From DATAGF01 sp963819845 (GTDB taxonomy: Bacteria; Actinomycetota; Thermoleophilia; Miltoncostaeales; Miltoncostaeaceae), in NCBI GenBank assembly GCA_963819845.1, contig CAWFXQ010000008.1, positions 496,001-560,000 on the forward strand: a DNA stretch of 64,000 nucleotides, in the 5' to 3' direction. Positions within the stretch are counted from its first letter, which is position 1. The number at the start of each line of letters is the position of its first letter. The translations under genes and the position numbers were made by a program. Below are positions 42,500 through 51,480 of the stretch, piece by piece. The notes beneath the pieces are model-generated. The model was not told the DNA's origin. It ran no database searches and saw nothing but the letters and a program-made list of their open reading frames with translations.

Positions 42500-43252
42500 T
42501 CAGGGCGCGGTGCGGAAGGTGGACGAGGAGAGCGTCTGGTTGCCCCCCCGCTCGATGGCCAGCACCTCCCACTCGTACTCGGTGCCGCGCCGCAGGAAGC
42601 CGGGCGGCACCCTCATGCTGGTGGCCGCCGGGGGCATGATCACGTCGAGGGTCACCGTCGGCAGCGCCCGCAGCCCGGTCTCGGGCTGCACCACGAGCAC
42701 CTGATAGCCGATGATCCGGCTCCCGGCGGGTGGCGCGACGGGCTTCCAGGCCACCGTCGTCGCGCCGGGATCCTGCGGCGGCGAGCCCGCGAGCGGCGAC
42801 ACCAGCTTCGGCCCGTCCGGGATCGCGTGGCTGAGGCGGGCCGACCCGGCGTAGCGCTCGCCGCCGAGGCCGACGCCGCGCACGGAGTAGGTGCCCCGTG
42901 GGAAGCGCTCCAGCAGCTTGGTCACCGGCAGCTCGCTGAACGGCGGCTCGGCGCTCTCCAGGAAGAGCTCGGTTCCGCCCTGCCGTCCCATCCGCCCGCT
43001 GGTGGTTGACCGGAAGATCCGCCGGCCGGCCGGGTCGAAGATCGACATCTCCTTCCAGGACTCGGCGTCGAGGAACACCTGGACGCCGCCGTCGCCGTCG
43101 GTCGCGTTGATCTCGAGCTTCAGCCGCGCGTCCTTGAGCGGCACGACCGTCGCGGCGGGCGTCGCGCCGTCACCGACCGCGGCGCCGGCGACGGCGCCGC
43201 CCGCGAGGGCTGCCGCGGCGACACACCCTGCGATGCGGGATCGCCTTCTCAT
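42500..43252 (-). CDS. Secreted protein with a fibronectin-III-like C-terminal domain
   Basis: A 250 aa exported protein. The signal (RIAGCVAAAALAGGAVAGAAVG) is followed by a beta-rich middle (LKLEINATDGDGGVQVFLDA to RGTYSVRGVGLGGERYAGSA). A fibronectin-III-like module spans about residues 155-250 (KLVSPLAGSPPQDPGATTVAW, then YEWEVLAIERGGNQTLSSS). I do not recognise the N-terminal part. It is probably a cell-surface or periplasmic binding protein. It is separated from the PPOX gene by 52 bp on the same strand. Confidence 0.7.
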   Translation of the reverse strand: MRRRSRIAGCVAAAALAGGAVAGAAVGDGATPAATVVPLKDARLKLEINATDGDGGVQVFLDAESWKEMSIFDPAGRRIFRSTTSGRMGRQGGTELFLESAEPPFSELPVTKLLERFPRGTYSVRGVGLGGERYAGSARLSHAIPDGPKLVSPLAGSPPQDPGATTVAWKPVAPPAGSRIIGYQVLVVQPETGLRALPTVTLDVIMPPAATSMRVPPGFLRRGTEYEWEVLAIERGGNQTLSSSTFRTAP

Positions 43253-43304
43253 TGCCTATGCCCCTTTCGTCGCCGGCCCGGGTCCCGGGCCATCGAGCGC
43301 GACG

Positions 43305-43754
43305 CTAGGAACCGCGCGTGAGACCGGGGTGAGAGGCCGCCTCGCCGCCGCCCCGCCACCCCCGCCACTCGGACACGTCGAGCGCCACGACCGGGCCCGG
43401 CGGCGGATCGCGGCGGTATTGGGGGTACTTGGCCGCCAGCAGGGCGAGCGCGGCGTCGAACTCGGCGCCGGCGTCGATCACGCGCGCCCGGCCCCGCAGG
43501 CGGGCCCACCACAACGCCGACCAGTCCTCCTCGTAGTGGTCGACGAGCACCGTGGCCCAGCCGCGCTCGCGCAGGTTGCGCAGGCGCTGGAGGTCGCGGG
43601 ACCGCTTCGGCTTGCGGTCGACGGCGCTGTAGAGCACCGCGCCGTCCAGGGCGAAGCAGATCGGCACCAGGTGCGGCCGGCCGTCCGGGTCGATGGTCGC
43701 CAGGCGGGCGACGCGCGCCTCGGCGACGCGCCTGAGCAGGTCCGGATCGAGCAT
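43305..43754 (-). CDS. PPOX-class F420-dependent oxidoreductase (TIGR03668-like)
   Basis: A 149 aa split-barrel flavin/F420-binding protein. VARLATIDPDGRPHLVPICFALDGAVLYSAVDRKPKR is the classic cofactor-binding opening. LRNLRERGWATVLVDHYEEDWSALWWARLRGRARV matches the TIGR03668 F420 family, and YPQYRRDPPPGPVVALDVSEWRGW closes the barrel. It starts at ATG 43754, 50 bp from the divergent Lhr gene. Its substrate is not known. Confidence 0.88.
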   Translation of the reverse strand: MLDPDLLRRVAEARVARLATIDPDGRPHLVPICFALDGAVLYSAVDRKPKRSRDLQRLRNLRERGWATVLVDHYEEDWSALWWARLRGRARVIDAGAEFDAALALLAAKYPQYRRDPPPGPVVALDVSEWRGWRGGGEAASHPGLTRGS

Positions 43755-43792
43755 CGCGGCAGTCTCTCAGGGCCGGCGCCCGAGCCCGCGGG

Positions 43793-43798
43793 TACCAT
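43793..43798 (+). promoter_or_regulatory. -10 box of leaderless lhr
   Basis: TACCAT followed by exactly 6 nt and the GTG at 43805, with no Shine-Dalgarno. Confidence 0.5.
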
Positions 43799-43804
43799 CG
43801 ACGG

Positions 43805-46800
43805 GTGAGCGCGACGACGCCCGCGAGCCCCGTCCTCGCCCCCTTCCATCCACTCGTGGCCGAGTGGTTCGCCCGGGCCTTCCCCGCCCCGACGGCCGCC
43901 CAGGAACACGGCTGGCCGGCGATCGCGGCCGGACAGAGCAGCCTCATCCTCGCGCCGACGGGGTCGGGCAAGACGCTGGCGGCCTTCCTCTGGGCGCTCA
44001 ACGGGCTGGTCGCCGACCGCCTGGAGGGCCGCGCGACGCAGCGGGTGCTCTACCTCTCCCCCCTCAAGGCCCTCAACTACGACGTCGAGCGCAACCTGCG
44101 CGGGCCGCTGGCGGGCATCGCGTCGGCCGCCGAGCGCGCGGGGGTGACGCCGCCGGAGATCTCCGTCGCCGTGCGGACCGGCGACACCCCCCAGCGCGAG
44201 CGCCAGCGGATGCTGCGCGCGCCGCCCGACGTGCTGATCACCACGCCGGAGAGCCTCTACCTGCTGCTCACCTCGCGCGGGCGGGACATCCTGGGCGGCG
44301 TCCGCTCGGTGATCGTCGACGAGATCCACGCCGTGGCGGGGACCAAGCGCGGCGCCCACCTCGCGCTCAGCCTGGAGCGGCTCGAGCGCCTGGTGGCCGA
44401 GGACGGCGGGGCCCTGCAGCGCATCGGCCTGTCGGCCACCCAGCGGCCGCTGTCGGAGATCGCGCGCTTCCTGGGCGGCCAGGACGCCGAGGGGCGCCCG
44501 CGCCCGGTGACCATCGTCGACGCCGGCGCCGCCAAGGAGCTCGACCTCGAGGTGATCGTGCCGGTGGAGGACATGCGCGAGCTCGGAACCGGTGCGCCGC
44601 CGGCCGAGGACCTGGCCGACCTGGCCGGCGGCGAGTCGCGCACCCGGTCGATCTGGCCGGCGATGTACCCGGAGCTCCTGGAGCTGGTGCGGGCGCACCG
44701 CTCGACGTTGATCTTCGTGAACAACCGCCGCCTGGCCGAACGCCTGGCGCTGCGCCTCAACGAGCTCGCCGAGGAGGAGGTCGCGCGCGCCCACCACGGC
44801 AGCCTGGCGCGCGAGCAGCGGGTCCTGATCGAGGAGCAGCTCAAGGCCGGCGAGCTGCCCGCGCTCGTGGCCACCAGCAGCCTGGAGCTCGGCATCGACA
44901 TGGGCGCCATCGACCTCGTGATCCAGGTCGAGAGCCCGCGCAGCGTCGCGCGGGGGATGCAGCGCATCGGCCGCGCGGGACACCAGGTGGACGCCCCGAG
45001 CTCGGGGCGGATCTTCCCCAAGTACCGCGGCGACCTGCTGGAGTGCGCGGCCGTCGTGGCCCGCATGCGGGCCGGCGCCATCGAGGAGACGCGCGTGCCG
45101 CGCCTGCCGCTCGATGTGCTCGCCCAGCAGATCGTGGCCATGAGCGCGGTCGAGACCCTGACGGTGGACGAGATCGGGGCCGTGGCGCGGAGCGCCTACC
45201 CCTTCGCCGAGCTCTCGGCCGAGCAGCTCGAGGGGGTGCTCGACATGCTCGCCGGGCGCTACCCCTCGGACGAGTTCGCCGAGCTGCGGCCGCGGGTGGT
45301 GTGGGACCGGGCCGCCGGTACCGTGCGCGGGCGCGAGGGGGCGCGATCGCTGGCCGTGCAGAACGCCGGCACGATCCCGGACCGCGGCCTCTTCGCCGTG
45401 GTGCTGCCCGACGGCACACGGGTCGGCGAGCTGGACGAGGAGATGGTCTACGAGGCCCGCGGCGGCCAGACCTTCATGCTCGGGGCCTCGACCTGGCGCA
45501 TCGAGGAGATCACGCGCGACCGCGTGATCGTGGTGCCGGCGCCCGGGGCGCCGGGTGCGCTGCCCTTCTGGAAGGGCGAGGGCATCGGGCGGCCCTACGA
45601 GCTGGGCGAGGCCGTCGGGCGGCTCGCGCGCGAGCTGGTGGCCGCCGGGCCCGACCCGGCCGGCGCGCGGCTCCGGGAGGAGAGCGCGTTCGAGGCCCGG
45701 GCGGCGGCGAACCTCGTCGGGTACCTGGAGGACCAGGCCGCCGCCACCGGCACGGTGCCGAGCGACCGCGCGATCGTGATCGAGCGCTTCCGCGACGAGA
45801 TCGGCGACTGGCGCCTGTGCGTGCTGACGCCGTTCGGCGCGCGGGTCCACGCGCCGTGGGCGCTGGCGCTCTCGGCGCGGCTGCGGGCGGCCACCGGCCA
45901 GGAGGCGCACGCGATCTGGGGCGACGACGGCATCGCCGTCCACCTGCCCGACGCCGACGAGGCGCCCAGCGCCGACCTGGCCGTGATCCCCCCGGACGAG
46001 CTCGAGGAGCTGGTCATCGGCGAGCTGGGCGGGACGGCGCTCTTCGGGGCGCGCTTCCGCGAGAACGCCGCCCGGGCGCTGCTCATCCCGCGCCGGCGGC
46101 CGGGACGGCGCACGCCGCTGTGGCAGCAGCGCCTGAAGGCGTCCTCGCTGCTCCAGGTGGCCCGGCAGTTCGGCAGCTTCCCGGTGATCCTCGAGACCTA
46201 CCGCGAGTGCCTCAACGACTGGTTCGACCTGCCCGCGCTGCAGGGGCTGCTGCGCAGGATCGCCTCCCGCGAGGTCGCCGTCGTCGAGGTGGAGACGCCC
46301 ACCGCGTCGCCGTTCGCCGGCTCGCTGCTGTTCGAGTACGTGGCCTCGTACATGTACGAGGACGACACGCCCGCGGCCGAGCGGCGGGCCCAGGCGCTGT
46401 CGCTCAACCGCGACCTGCTGCGCGAGCTGCTGGGCCAGGAGGAGCTGCGCGACCTCATCGACCCCGGCGCCCTGCGGCAGGTCGAGGCCGACCTGCAGGG
46501 GCTCTCGGAGCGCGCGCAGGCGCGCGGGCCCGACGGGCTGCACGACCTGCTGCGCCGGGTCGGCGACCTGACCGCCGGCGAGGTCGCGGCGCGGCTGGCC
46601 GAGCCCGGGCGGGCCGACGAGATCGTGGAGGCCCTGGTCGCCGAGCGCCGGGCGGTGTGGATCCACCTGGCGGGCGGGCCGCGCCTGATCGCGGCCGAGG
46701 ACGCCGGCCGCTATCGCGACGCCCTGGGCGCCATGCCGCCCAGCGGCATCCCCGACGCGTTCCTCGAGCCCGTCCCCGACGCCCTGCGCTCGCTCGTGGC

Positions 46801-48268
46801 CCGCTACGCGCGCAGCCACGGGCCCTTCCACACGTCCGAGCTCGCCCTGCGCTACGCCCTGGAGCCGCGGGCCGTGGAGCCGCCGCTCGCCGAGCTGGAG
46901 GCCGACGGCGCGGTCGTGCGCGGCGAGCTGCGCCCGGGGGGCTCGGGGCGCGAGTGGTGCGACGCCGAGGTCGTGCGGCGGCTGCGGCGCGCCAGCCTGG
47001 CGGCGCTGCGGCGCGAGATCGAGCCGGCCGACCCGCGCGCGCTCGGCCGCTTCCTGCCCGACTGGCAGCGCGTCGACCGGCCCGGCGCGGCTCGCGGGGT
47101 CGACGCCCTGCGCGAGGCGTTGGCGGGGCTGCAGGGGCTCGCGCTTCCTCCCGCCCAGTGGGAGTCGGAGGCCCTGCCCCGCCGCCTGGCCGACTACGCC
47201 CCGGCGCAGCTCGACGAGCTGGCGGCGCGGGGCGAGATCGTGTGGGTCGGGGCGGGCGCCGGCGGCGTGGGGGGCGGCCGGGTGGCGATCTACTTCCGCG
47301 AGGACGCCCCCCTCCTGGGGCCGCCGGCCGCCGACCCGCCGCCCGAGGGGCCGGTGGCGGAGGTCCTGCGCGCCGCTCTCGCGGGGGGCGCCAGCTTCTG
47401 GGACGACCTGCTCGCCGAGGCCGCCGGGCCGCGCGAGGAGGTGTTCACGGCCCTGTGGGGGCTCGTCTGGTCGGGCGAGGTCACCAACGACCTGTGGCTG
47501 CCGCTGCGGGCGCCGCGCCGCCTGCCGCAGCTGCGCCGGCCATCGGCGGGCGGGCGGCGGCGCCTGGGCGGCGCCGGCCGGGGCGCACCGTCGGCCGTGG
47601 CCGGGCGCTGGTCGCTCGCCGAGCGCCTCTTCCGCGGCGCGCCCCCCGAGGCCGAGCGGCGCCGGGCGCTGGCCGAGCTGATGGTGGAGCGCCACGGCAT
47701 CCTCACCCGCTCGGCCGCCCTCGCCGAGGGCGTCCCCGGAGGCTTCGCCGCCCTCTACGGCGCGCTCGTCGACCTCGAGACCCTCGGGACGTGCCGGCGC
47801 GGCTACTTCCTCGAGGGGCTCGGCGGCGCGCAGTTCGCCATGCCCGGGGCGGTGGAGCGGTTGCGCGACCTGCGCGACGCCCCGCCCGACGAGGGCCCCG
47901 CCGTCGTCGTCATCGGCGCCGCCGACCCGGCCCAGCCCTACGGGGCCGCCGTGCCCTGGCCGCGCCGCGAGGGCGCGACCCGCTCCCCGTCGCGCGTGCT
48001 CGGCGCCCAGGTCGTGCTGGTGGACGGCGCCCCCTCCCTCTACCTGGAGCGCGGCGGCCGCAGCCTCCTGACGTTCCCGCCCGGCGAGCGCCCGGACGCC
48101 CGGGAGCGCGCCGTCGAGGCCCTCGCCCGCTGGATCACCTCCGACCGGCGGCGCAAGGTCACCATCGAGCGCGTCGACGGCGAGCCGGTCTTCGGCTCCC
48201 GCTCGGAGCGATCCCTCGCCGAGGCCGGCTTCCAGCAGGACCTGCGCGGGATGGTCCTGAGGGGCTGA
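43805..48268 (+). CDS. lhr: Large ATP-dependent helicase Lhr
   Basis: A 1487 aa superfamily 2 DNA repair helicase. The core has Walker A APTGSGKT (51-58), motif II DEIH near 172 (VIVDEIHAVAG), SATQRP, and VESPRSVARGMQRIGRAGH (motif VI) near 377-395, followed by the winged-helix/Lhr-core region. The very long C-terminal part, about residues 870-1487, is the Lhr-CTD of actinobacterial long Lhr, linked to uracil-glycosylase-type activity in that family. The frame is intact over 4.4 kb. Long antisense frames opposite it are shadows. Confidence 0.95.
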   Translation: MSATTPASPVLAPFHPLVAEWFARAFPAPTAAQEHGWPAIAAGQSSLILAPTGSGKTLAAFLWALNGLVADRLEGRATQRVLYLSPLKALNYDVERNLRGPLAGIASAAERAGVTPPEISVAVRTGDTPQRERQRMLRAPPDVLITTPESLYLLLTSRGRDILGGVRSVIVDEIHAVAGTKRGAHLALSLERLERLVAEDGGALQRIGLSATQRPLSEIARFLGGQDAEGRPRPVTIVDAGAAKELDLEVIVPVEDMRELGTGAPPAEDLADLAGGESRTRSIWPAMYPELLELVRAHRSTLIFVNNRRLAERLALRLNELAEEEVARAHHGSLAREQRVLIEEQLKAGELPALVATSSLELGIDMGAIDLVIQVESPRSVARGMQRIGRAGHQVDAPSSGRIFPKYRGDLLECAAVVARMRAGAIEETRVPRLPLDVLAQQIVAMSAVETLTVDEIGAVARSAYPFAELSAEQLEGVLDMLAGRYPSDEFAELRPRVVWDRAAGTVRGREGARSLAVQNAGTIPDRGLFAVVLPDGTRVGELDEEMVYEARGGQTFMLGASTWRIEEITRDRVIVVPAPGAPGALPFWKGEGIGRPYELGEAVGRLARELVAAGPDPAGARLREESAFEARAAANLVGYLEDQAAATGTVPSDRAIVIERFRDEIGDWRLCVLTPFGARVHAPWALALSARLRAATGQEAHAIWGDDGIAVHLPDADEAPSADLAVIPPDELEELVIGELGGTALFGARFRENAARALLIPRRRPGRRTPLWQQRLKASSLLQVARQFGSFPVILETYRECLNDWFDLPALQGLLRRIASREVAVVEVETPTASPFAGSLLFEYVASYMYEDDTPAAERRAQALSLNRDLLRELLGQEELRDLIDPGALRQVEADLQGLSERAQARGPDGLHDLLRRVGDLTAGEVAARLAEPGRADEIVEALVAERRAVWIHLAGGPRLIAAEDAGRYRDALGAMPPSGIPDAFLEPVPDALRSLVARYARSHGPFHTSELALRYALEPRAVEPPLAELEADGAVVRGELRPGGSGREWCDAEVVRRLRRASLAALRREIEPADPRALGRFLPDWQRVDRPGAARGVDALREALAGLQGLALPPAQWESEALPRRLADYAPAQLDELAARGEIVWVGAGAGGVGGGRVAIYFREDAPLLGPPAADPPPEGPVAEVLRAALAGGASFWDDLLAEAAGPREEVFTALWGLVWSGEVTNDLWLPLRAPRRLPQLRRPSAGGRRRLGGAGRGAPSAVAGRWSLAERLFRGAPPEAERRRALAELMVERHGILTRSAALAEGVPGGFAALYGALVDLETLGTCRRGYFLEGLGGAQFAMPGAVERLRDLRDAPPDEGPAVVVIGAADPAQPYGAAVPWPRREGATRSPSRVLGAQVVLVDGAPSLYLERGGRSLLTFPPGERPDARERAVEALARWITSDRRRKVTIERVDGEPVFGSRSERSLAEAGFQQDLRGMVLRG

Positions 48269-48288
48269 CAGGCGTGCGGGGCGCCTCC

Positions 48289-48294
48289 TAGACT
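48289..48294 (+). promoter_or_regulatory. -10 box of HD-GYP/LuxR gene
   Basis: TAGACT followed by 7 nt and the ATG at 48302. The same hexamer precedes the membrane-protein gene at 59903. Confidence 0.5.
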
Positions 48295-48301
48295 CAGCGA
48301 C

Positions 48302-49901
48302 ATGACCGGGCGCGACGGCGGCTCCGAGCTCCGGACGGCGGAGCTCGTCGCGCTGCTCTCGCGTGGGCACCGATCTCGGCATGGGGCAGCCGATGGAGCA
48401 CGCGCAGCGCACGTGCCTGCTGGGCATGAGGCTCGCGGACGACCTGGGCCTCGACGACTCGGAGCGCGCGGTCGTCTACTACGTCTGCCTGCTCGCCTGG
48501 GTCGGCTGCCACGCCGACTCGTTCGAAATGGCGTCCATGTTCGGCGACGACATCGCCGCCCGCGCGGGAGCCTACGAATACGAGTTCGCGGGGCTCGACC
48601 TCCTGCGGTACGGGGCCCGCTATCTCGGCGCGGGGCGACCACCGCTCGGACGAGCGAGGGCGTTCGGGTCGTTCGTCGTGTCGGGCTGGCGCACCGTAGA
48701 GGAATTCGACGGCACCCACTGCGCGGCCGCGAGGGACTTCGCGGTGCGGCTCGGGCTCGGACGGGAGGTGCGCGACGCGCTGCAGCACTCGTTCGAGCGC
48801 TGGGACGGGAAAGGCAAGCCCGCGGGCCTGCGAGGCGAGGAGCTCGCGCTCGCCGCGCGCATCGTGCAGCTCGCCGACCTCAGCGTCGCCTGGTACCGGC
48901 TCGGCGGGGTCGAGGGCGCGGTCGAGGGGGCGAGGGAGCGCCGCGGCGGGCAGCTCGATCCCGGTCTCGTCGATCGCTTCTGCGGGATCGCGCCCGCCGC
49001 TCTGCCCGAGCTCGACGCGACGCCGACATGGCAGGCGCTGATCGACGCCGAGCCTGCCCTGAGACCGACGCTGACGGGGAACGAGCTCGACTCCGCCCTC
49101 GAGGCGGTCGCCGACTTCGGCGACCTCAAGTCACCGTACTTCGCGGGGCACTCCCGGGGGGTGGCGGCGCTCGTGGAGGCGGCGGCGCCCGGCTACGGGC
49201 TGCCCGAGGGCGAGGCGGTCACCGTGCGGCGCGCAGCCCTCGTGCAGGACATCGGGCGGCTGGGCGTCTCGAACACGATCTGGGACAAGCCCGGCCCGCT
49301 GTCACACGCGGAGCTGGAGCGCGTGCGGCTCCATCCGTACCTCGCCGAGCGCATGCTCGCCCGGCCGCCGCTCCTGGCCGAGCTCGGGGCGCTGGCGGCG
49401 ATGCACCACGAGCGCTGCGACGGCCTCGGGTACCCGCGCGGCCTGACGGGCGGGGCGCTACCGGCGTCGGCGAAGCTGCTCGCCGCAGCCGACTGCTATC
49501 AGGCGCTCCTCGAGCCGCGGCCGCACCGTCCGGCTCGCTCGCCCGCTGAGTCCGAGGCCGAGCTGCGGCGCGAGGTGCCCGCGGGTCGTCTCGACGGGGA
49601 CGCGGTGAACGCGGTGCTCGCCGCGGCGGGTCATCGCGTGCGGCGGCGTCGCCAGTGGCCGGCGGGCCTCACGCCGCGGGAGGTCGAGGTGCTTCGCCTC
49701 CTCGCCCGGGGCTCGTCGAGCAAGCAGATCGCGCGCGAGCTCGTCATCTCTCCGAAGACCGCGCGGAACCACATCGAGCACATCTACCAGAAGACCGGGG
49801 CACGGACCCGAGCGGGGGCGAGCCTCTTCGCGATGAAGCAGGGGCTGCTCGATGCAGAGATGGGGCAAACGCCTCATGGCGCTTCCTCCTCGTCAACGTA
49901 G
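48302..49901 (+). CDS. HD-GYP-type phosphohydrolase fused to a LuxR DNA-binding domain (one frameshift near the start)
   Basis: About 532 aa. Two HD-type helical domains are visible: the first near residues 30-170, the second near 280-410 with a GYP signature (MHHERCDGLGYPRG). A LuxR HTH follows (LTPREVEVLRLLARGSSSKQ, then ISPKTARNHIEHIYQKTGAR). In the second domain the usual HDIG is QDIG, so one metal ligand is missing. An extra C at 48362 splits MTGRDGGSELRTAELVALLS from VGTDLGMGQPMEHAQ; without it a start at GTG 48363 would be used. It is probably a transcription factor tied to c-di-GMP or another nucleotide signal. Confidence 0.85.
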
Positions 49902-49925
49902 CGTGGCGGCGAGGAGGTGAGTCGG

Positions 49926-50357
49926 ATGCCAACAGCACGTGAGATCTCCGACCGTTACACGGAGGCCGTCAACGCCCACGACGCCGAGGCGATCGCGGCA
50001 CTCTACGAGGACGGCGCGGCCCTGAGCGACCCGACCGGGGAGTTCCGGGGGCGCGAAGCCATCGTCGGATACTGGCGGACGTACTTCGACGCCTTTCCCG
50101 ATCTCGAGGCCCAGGACGAGCACAGGTACGAAGTCGGCGACACGGCCTTCAACGAGTGGAGCGTCACGGGGACGCACTCCGAGCCGCTCGAGACGCCAGA
50201 GGGCGCGATCCCGGCGACGGGGAAGCGCACCACCCTGCGCGGGTGCGACGTCCTGACCGTCCGCGACGGGCTCATCCAGAGCCACCGCGCCTACTACGAC
50301 TTGATGGGGTTCCTGGCCCAACTGGGGCTCGTCCCCGACGGCGTCGCCGCAAGCTGA
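49926..50357 (+). CDS. SnoaL-like / ester-cyclase fold protein
   Basis: A 143 aa single-domain cystatin-like cone fold. AREISDRYTEAVNAHDAEAIAALY is the standard first helix pair, followed by SDPTGEFRGREAIVGYWRTYF and DVLTVRDGLIQSHRAYYDLM. Such proteins include polyketide cyclases, dehydratases and many of unknown role. GGAGGTGAG lies about 8 nt before the ATG at 49926, preferred over GTG 49917. It follows the HD-GYP/LuxR gene by 24 bp and is probably in its transcription unit. Confidence 0.85.
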   Translation: MPTAREISDRYTEAVNAHDAEAIAALYEDGAALSDPTGEFRGREAIVGYWRTYFDAFPDLEAQDEHRYEVGDTAFNEWSVTGTHSEPLETPEGAIPATGKRTTLRGCDVLTVRDGLIQSHRAYYDLMGFLAQLGLVPDGVAAS

Positions 50358-50364
50358 CGCCCGC

Positions 50365-50402
50365 GGCCGCCGGGGCCGCCTCTCGAGCGGTTCCCGGCGG
50401 CC
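50365..50402 (+). terminator. Terminator-like hairpin after the SnoaL-like gene
   Basis: GGCCGCCGGG and CCCGGCGGCC are perfect 10 bp arms 8 bp after the stop, with an 18 nt loop that can itself pair weakly. No T-run. Confidence 0.45.
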
Positions 50403-50586
50403 GCCGGCTCAGCCGTTTGGATAGAGCCGCGAGTACGCCTCCTCGGCGGCGTCGAGCTGCCGGCGGGCCTGGGCCACGGCCCAGCGGGCGCACGGGGCCG
50501 ACGTGACCGAGCGGTGGATGCCGGGCGAGATCCCCCTCACCGAGTGGGATGTGGTGGCCGTGGCCTCCTGGCTGGCGGACGCGTGA
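50403..50586. other. Gene remnants, no intact gene
   Basis: Two coding-like fragments overlap in opposite directions. On the minus strand a frame ends at 50409 (WAVAQARRQLDAAEEAYSRL and four more residues) with no start upstream. On the plus strand 28 codons run from GTG 50503 to TGA 50584 (GEIPLTEWDVVAVASWLADA). Neither is recognised. They may be the ends of two genes lost by deletion between 50358 and 50624. Confidence 0.4.
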
Positions 50587-50624
50587 GCCGGTGAGCCGTC
50601 CCCCTCTCCCGCGGGCTGACCCGA

Positions 50625-51479
50625 TCAGCCGGCGTAGCGGCGCAGGATGCGCTCGGCCGAGCGGGCGTAGCCGCCGCCGAAGAGGACGACGTGCACCAGG
50701 ACCGGGTAGAGCTGGTACAGCTCGACGCGCTCCCGGTGGCCGTCGGCGAGGGGGTGGGCCTCGGCGTAGGCGGCGAAGACGGCCTCCGAGAAGCCCCCGA
50801 AGAGCCGCATCATGGCCAGGTTGACCTCCCGGTGGCCGCCGTAGGCGGCCGGGTCGATGAGGACGGGGGCGCCGTCGGCGGCGGTCATCGCGTTGCCGCC
50901 CCAGAGGTCGCCGTGCAGGCGCGCCGGGGGCTCCGGAGGGCCGCAGAGGCCGGGCAGGCGGGCGCGGAGCCGGTCGAGGCCGTCGAGGAACCCGGCCGGG
51001 AGCGCCCCGGCGTCGACCGCGGCGCGCGCCATCGGCTGCAGGCGGCGCTCGCCGTAGAAGTCCGGCCACGACGGGGCGGAGGCGTTGGGCTGGGGCAGGC
51101 TGCCGATGAAGTTGTCCCGGTCGAGGCCGAAGGCCGGGGCGCCGGCGCGGTGGAGGCGGGCGAGGCCGCGTCCGAGTGCCGCGTCGTGGCCCGGGCCGGG
51201 GCGCCCGCGCGGGATCCACTCCAGGGCGAGGAAGCGCGGCGGGCGGGCGTCGCCCACGGCGACGACGCCGGGGGTCCGCAGGGCCCCCGCCTCGGCGATC
51301 CACGCGAGCCCCGCCGCCTCGGCGGGGTACATGCCGGCGGGGGCGCCGGGGCGGTGCTTGACGAACAGCTCGCGGCCGTCGGCGAGCGTCATCCGCTCGG
51401 CCCGGTTGATGTCGCCGCCCGCGGCCGGCGTGGCCGCCGCGACCGGCGATCCGGCGGCCTCGCCGACGGCTTCTCTCAG
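50625..51479 (-). CDS. Fructosamine/ketosamine kinase family protein, probable CTG start
   Basis: A protein-deglycation kinase of about 284 aa that phosphorylates sugar adducts on protein amines so they fall off. The conserved N terminus (PAAGGDINRAERMTLADGRE) extends well upstream of the first ATG (51392), with only CTG 51479 as a start-like codon. Further motifs are FVKHRPGAP (ATP Lys), ALEWIPRGR, the catalytic loop RLHGDLWGGNAM and the metal motif VLIDPAAYGGHREVNLAMM. It begins 1 bp after the stop of the LMW phosphatase gene. Family members differ in sugar preference, often ribulosamine or erythrulosamine. Confidence 0.87.
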   Translation of the reverse strand: MREAVGEAAGSPVAAATPAAGGDINRAERMTLADGRELFVKHRPGAPAGMYPAEAAGLAWIAEAGALRTPGVVAVGDARPPRFLALEWIPRGRPGPGHDAALGRGLARLHRAGAPAFGLDRDNFIGSLPQPNASAPSWPDFYGERRLQPMARAAVDAGALPAGFLDGLDRLRARLPGLCGPPEPPARLHGDLWGGNAMTAADGAPVLIDPAAYGGHREVNLAMMRLFGGFSEAVFAAYAEAHPLADGHRERVELYQLYPVLVHVVLFGGGYARSAERILRRYAG

Positions 51480-51480
51480 C

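Noticed and set aside
43478..48427. A 1649-codon minus-strand frame and a 1532-codon plus-strand frame over the Lhr gene
   Set aside because: Both are shadows; only the plus frame at 43805-48268 has helicase motifs in order.
50503..50586. A 27 aa plus-strand protein
   Set aside because: No Shine-Dalgarno or -10 box; it looks like the tail of a lost gene rather than a real small protein.
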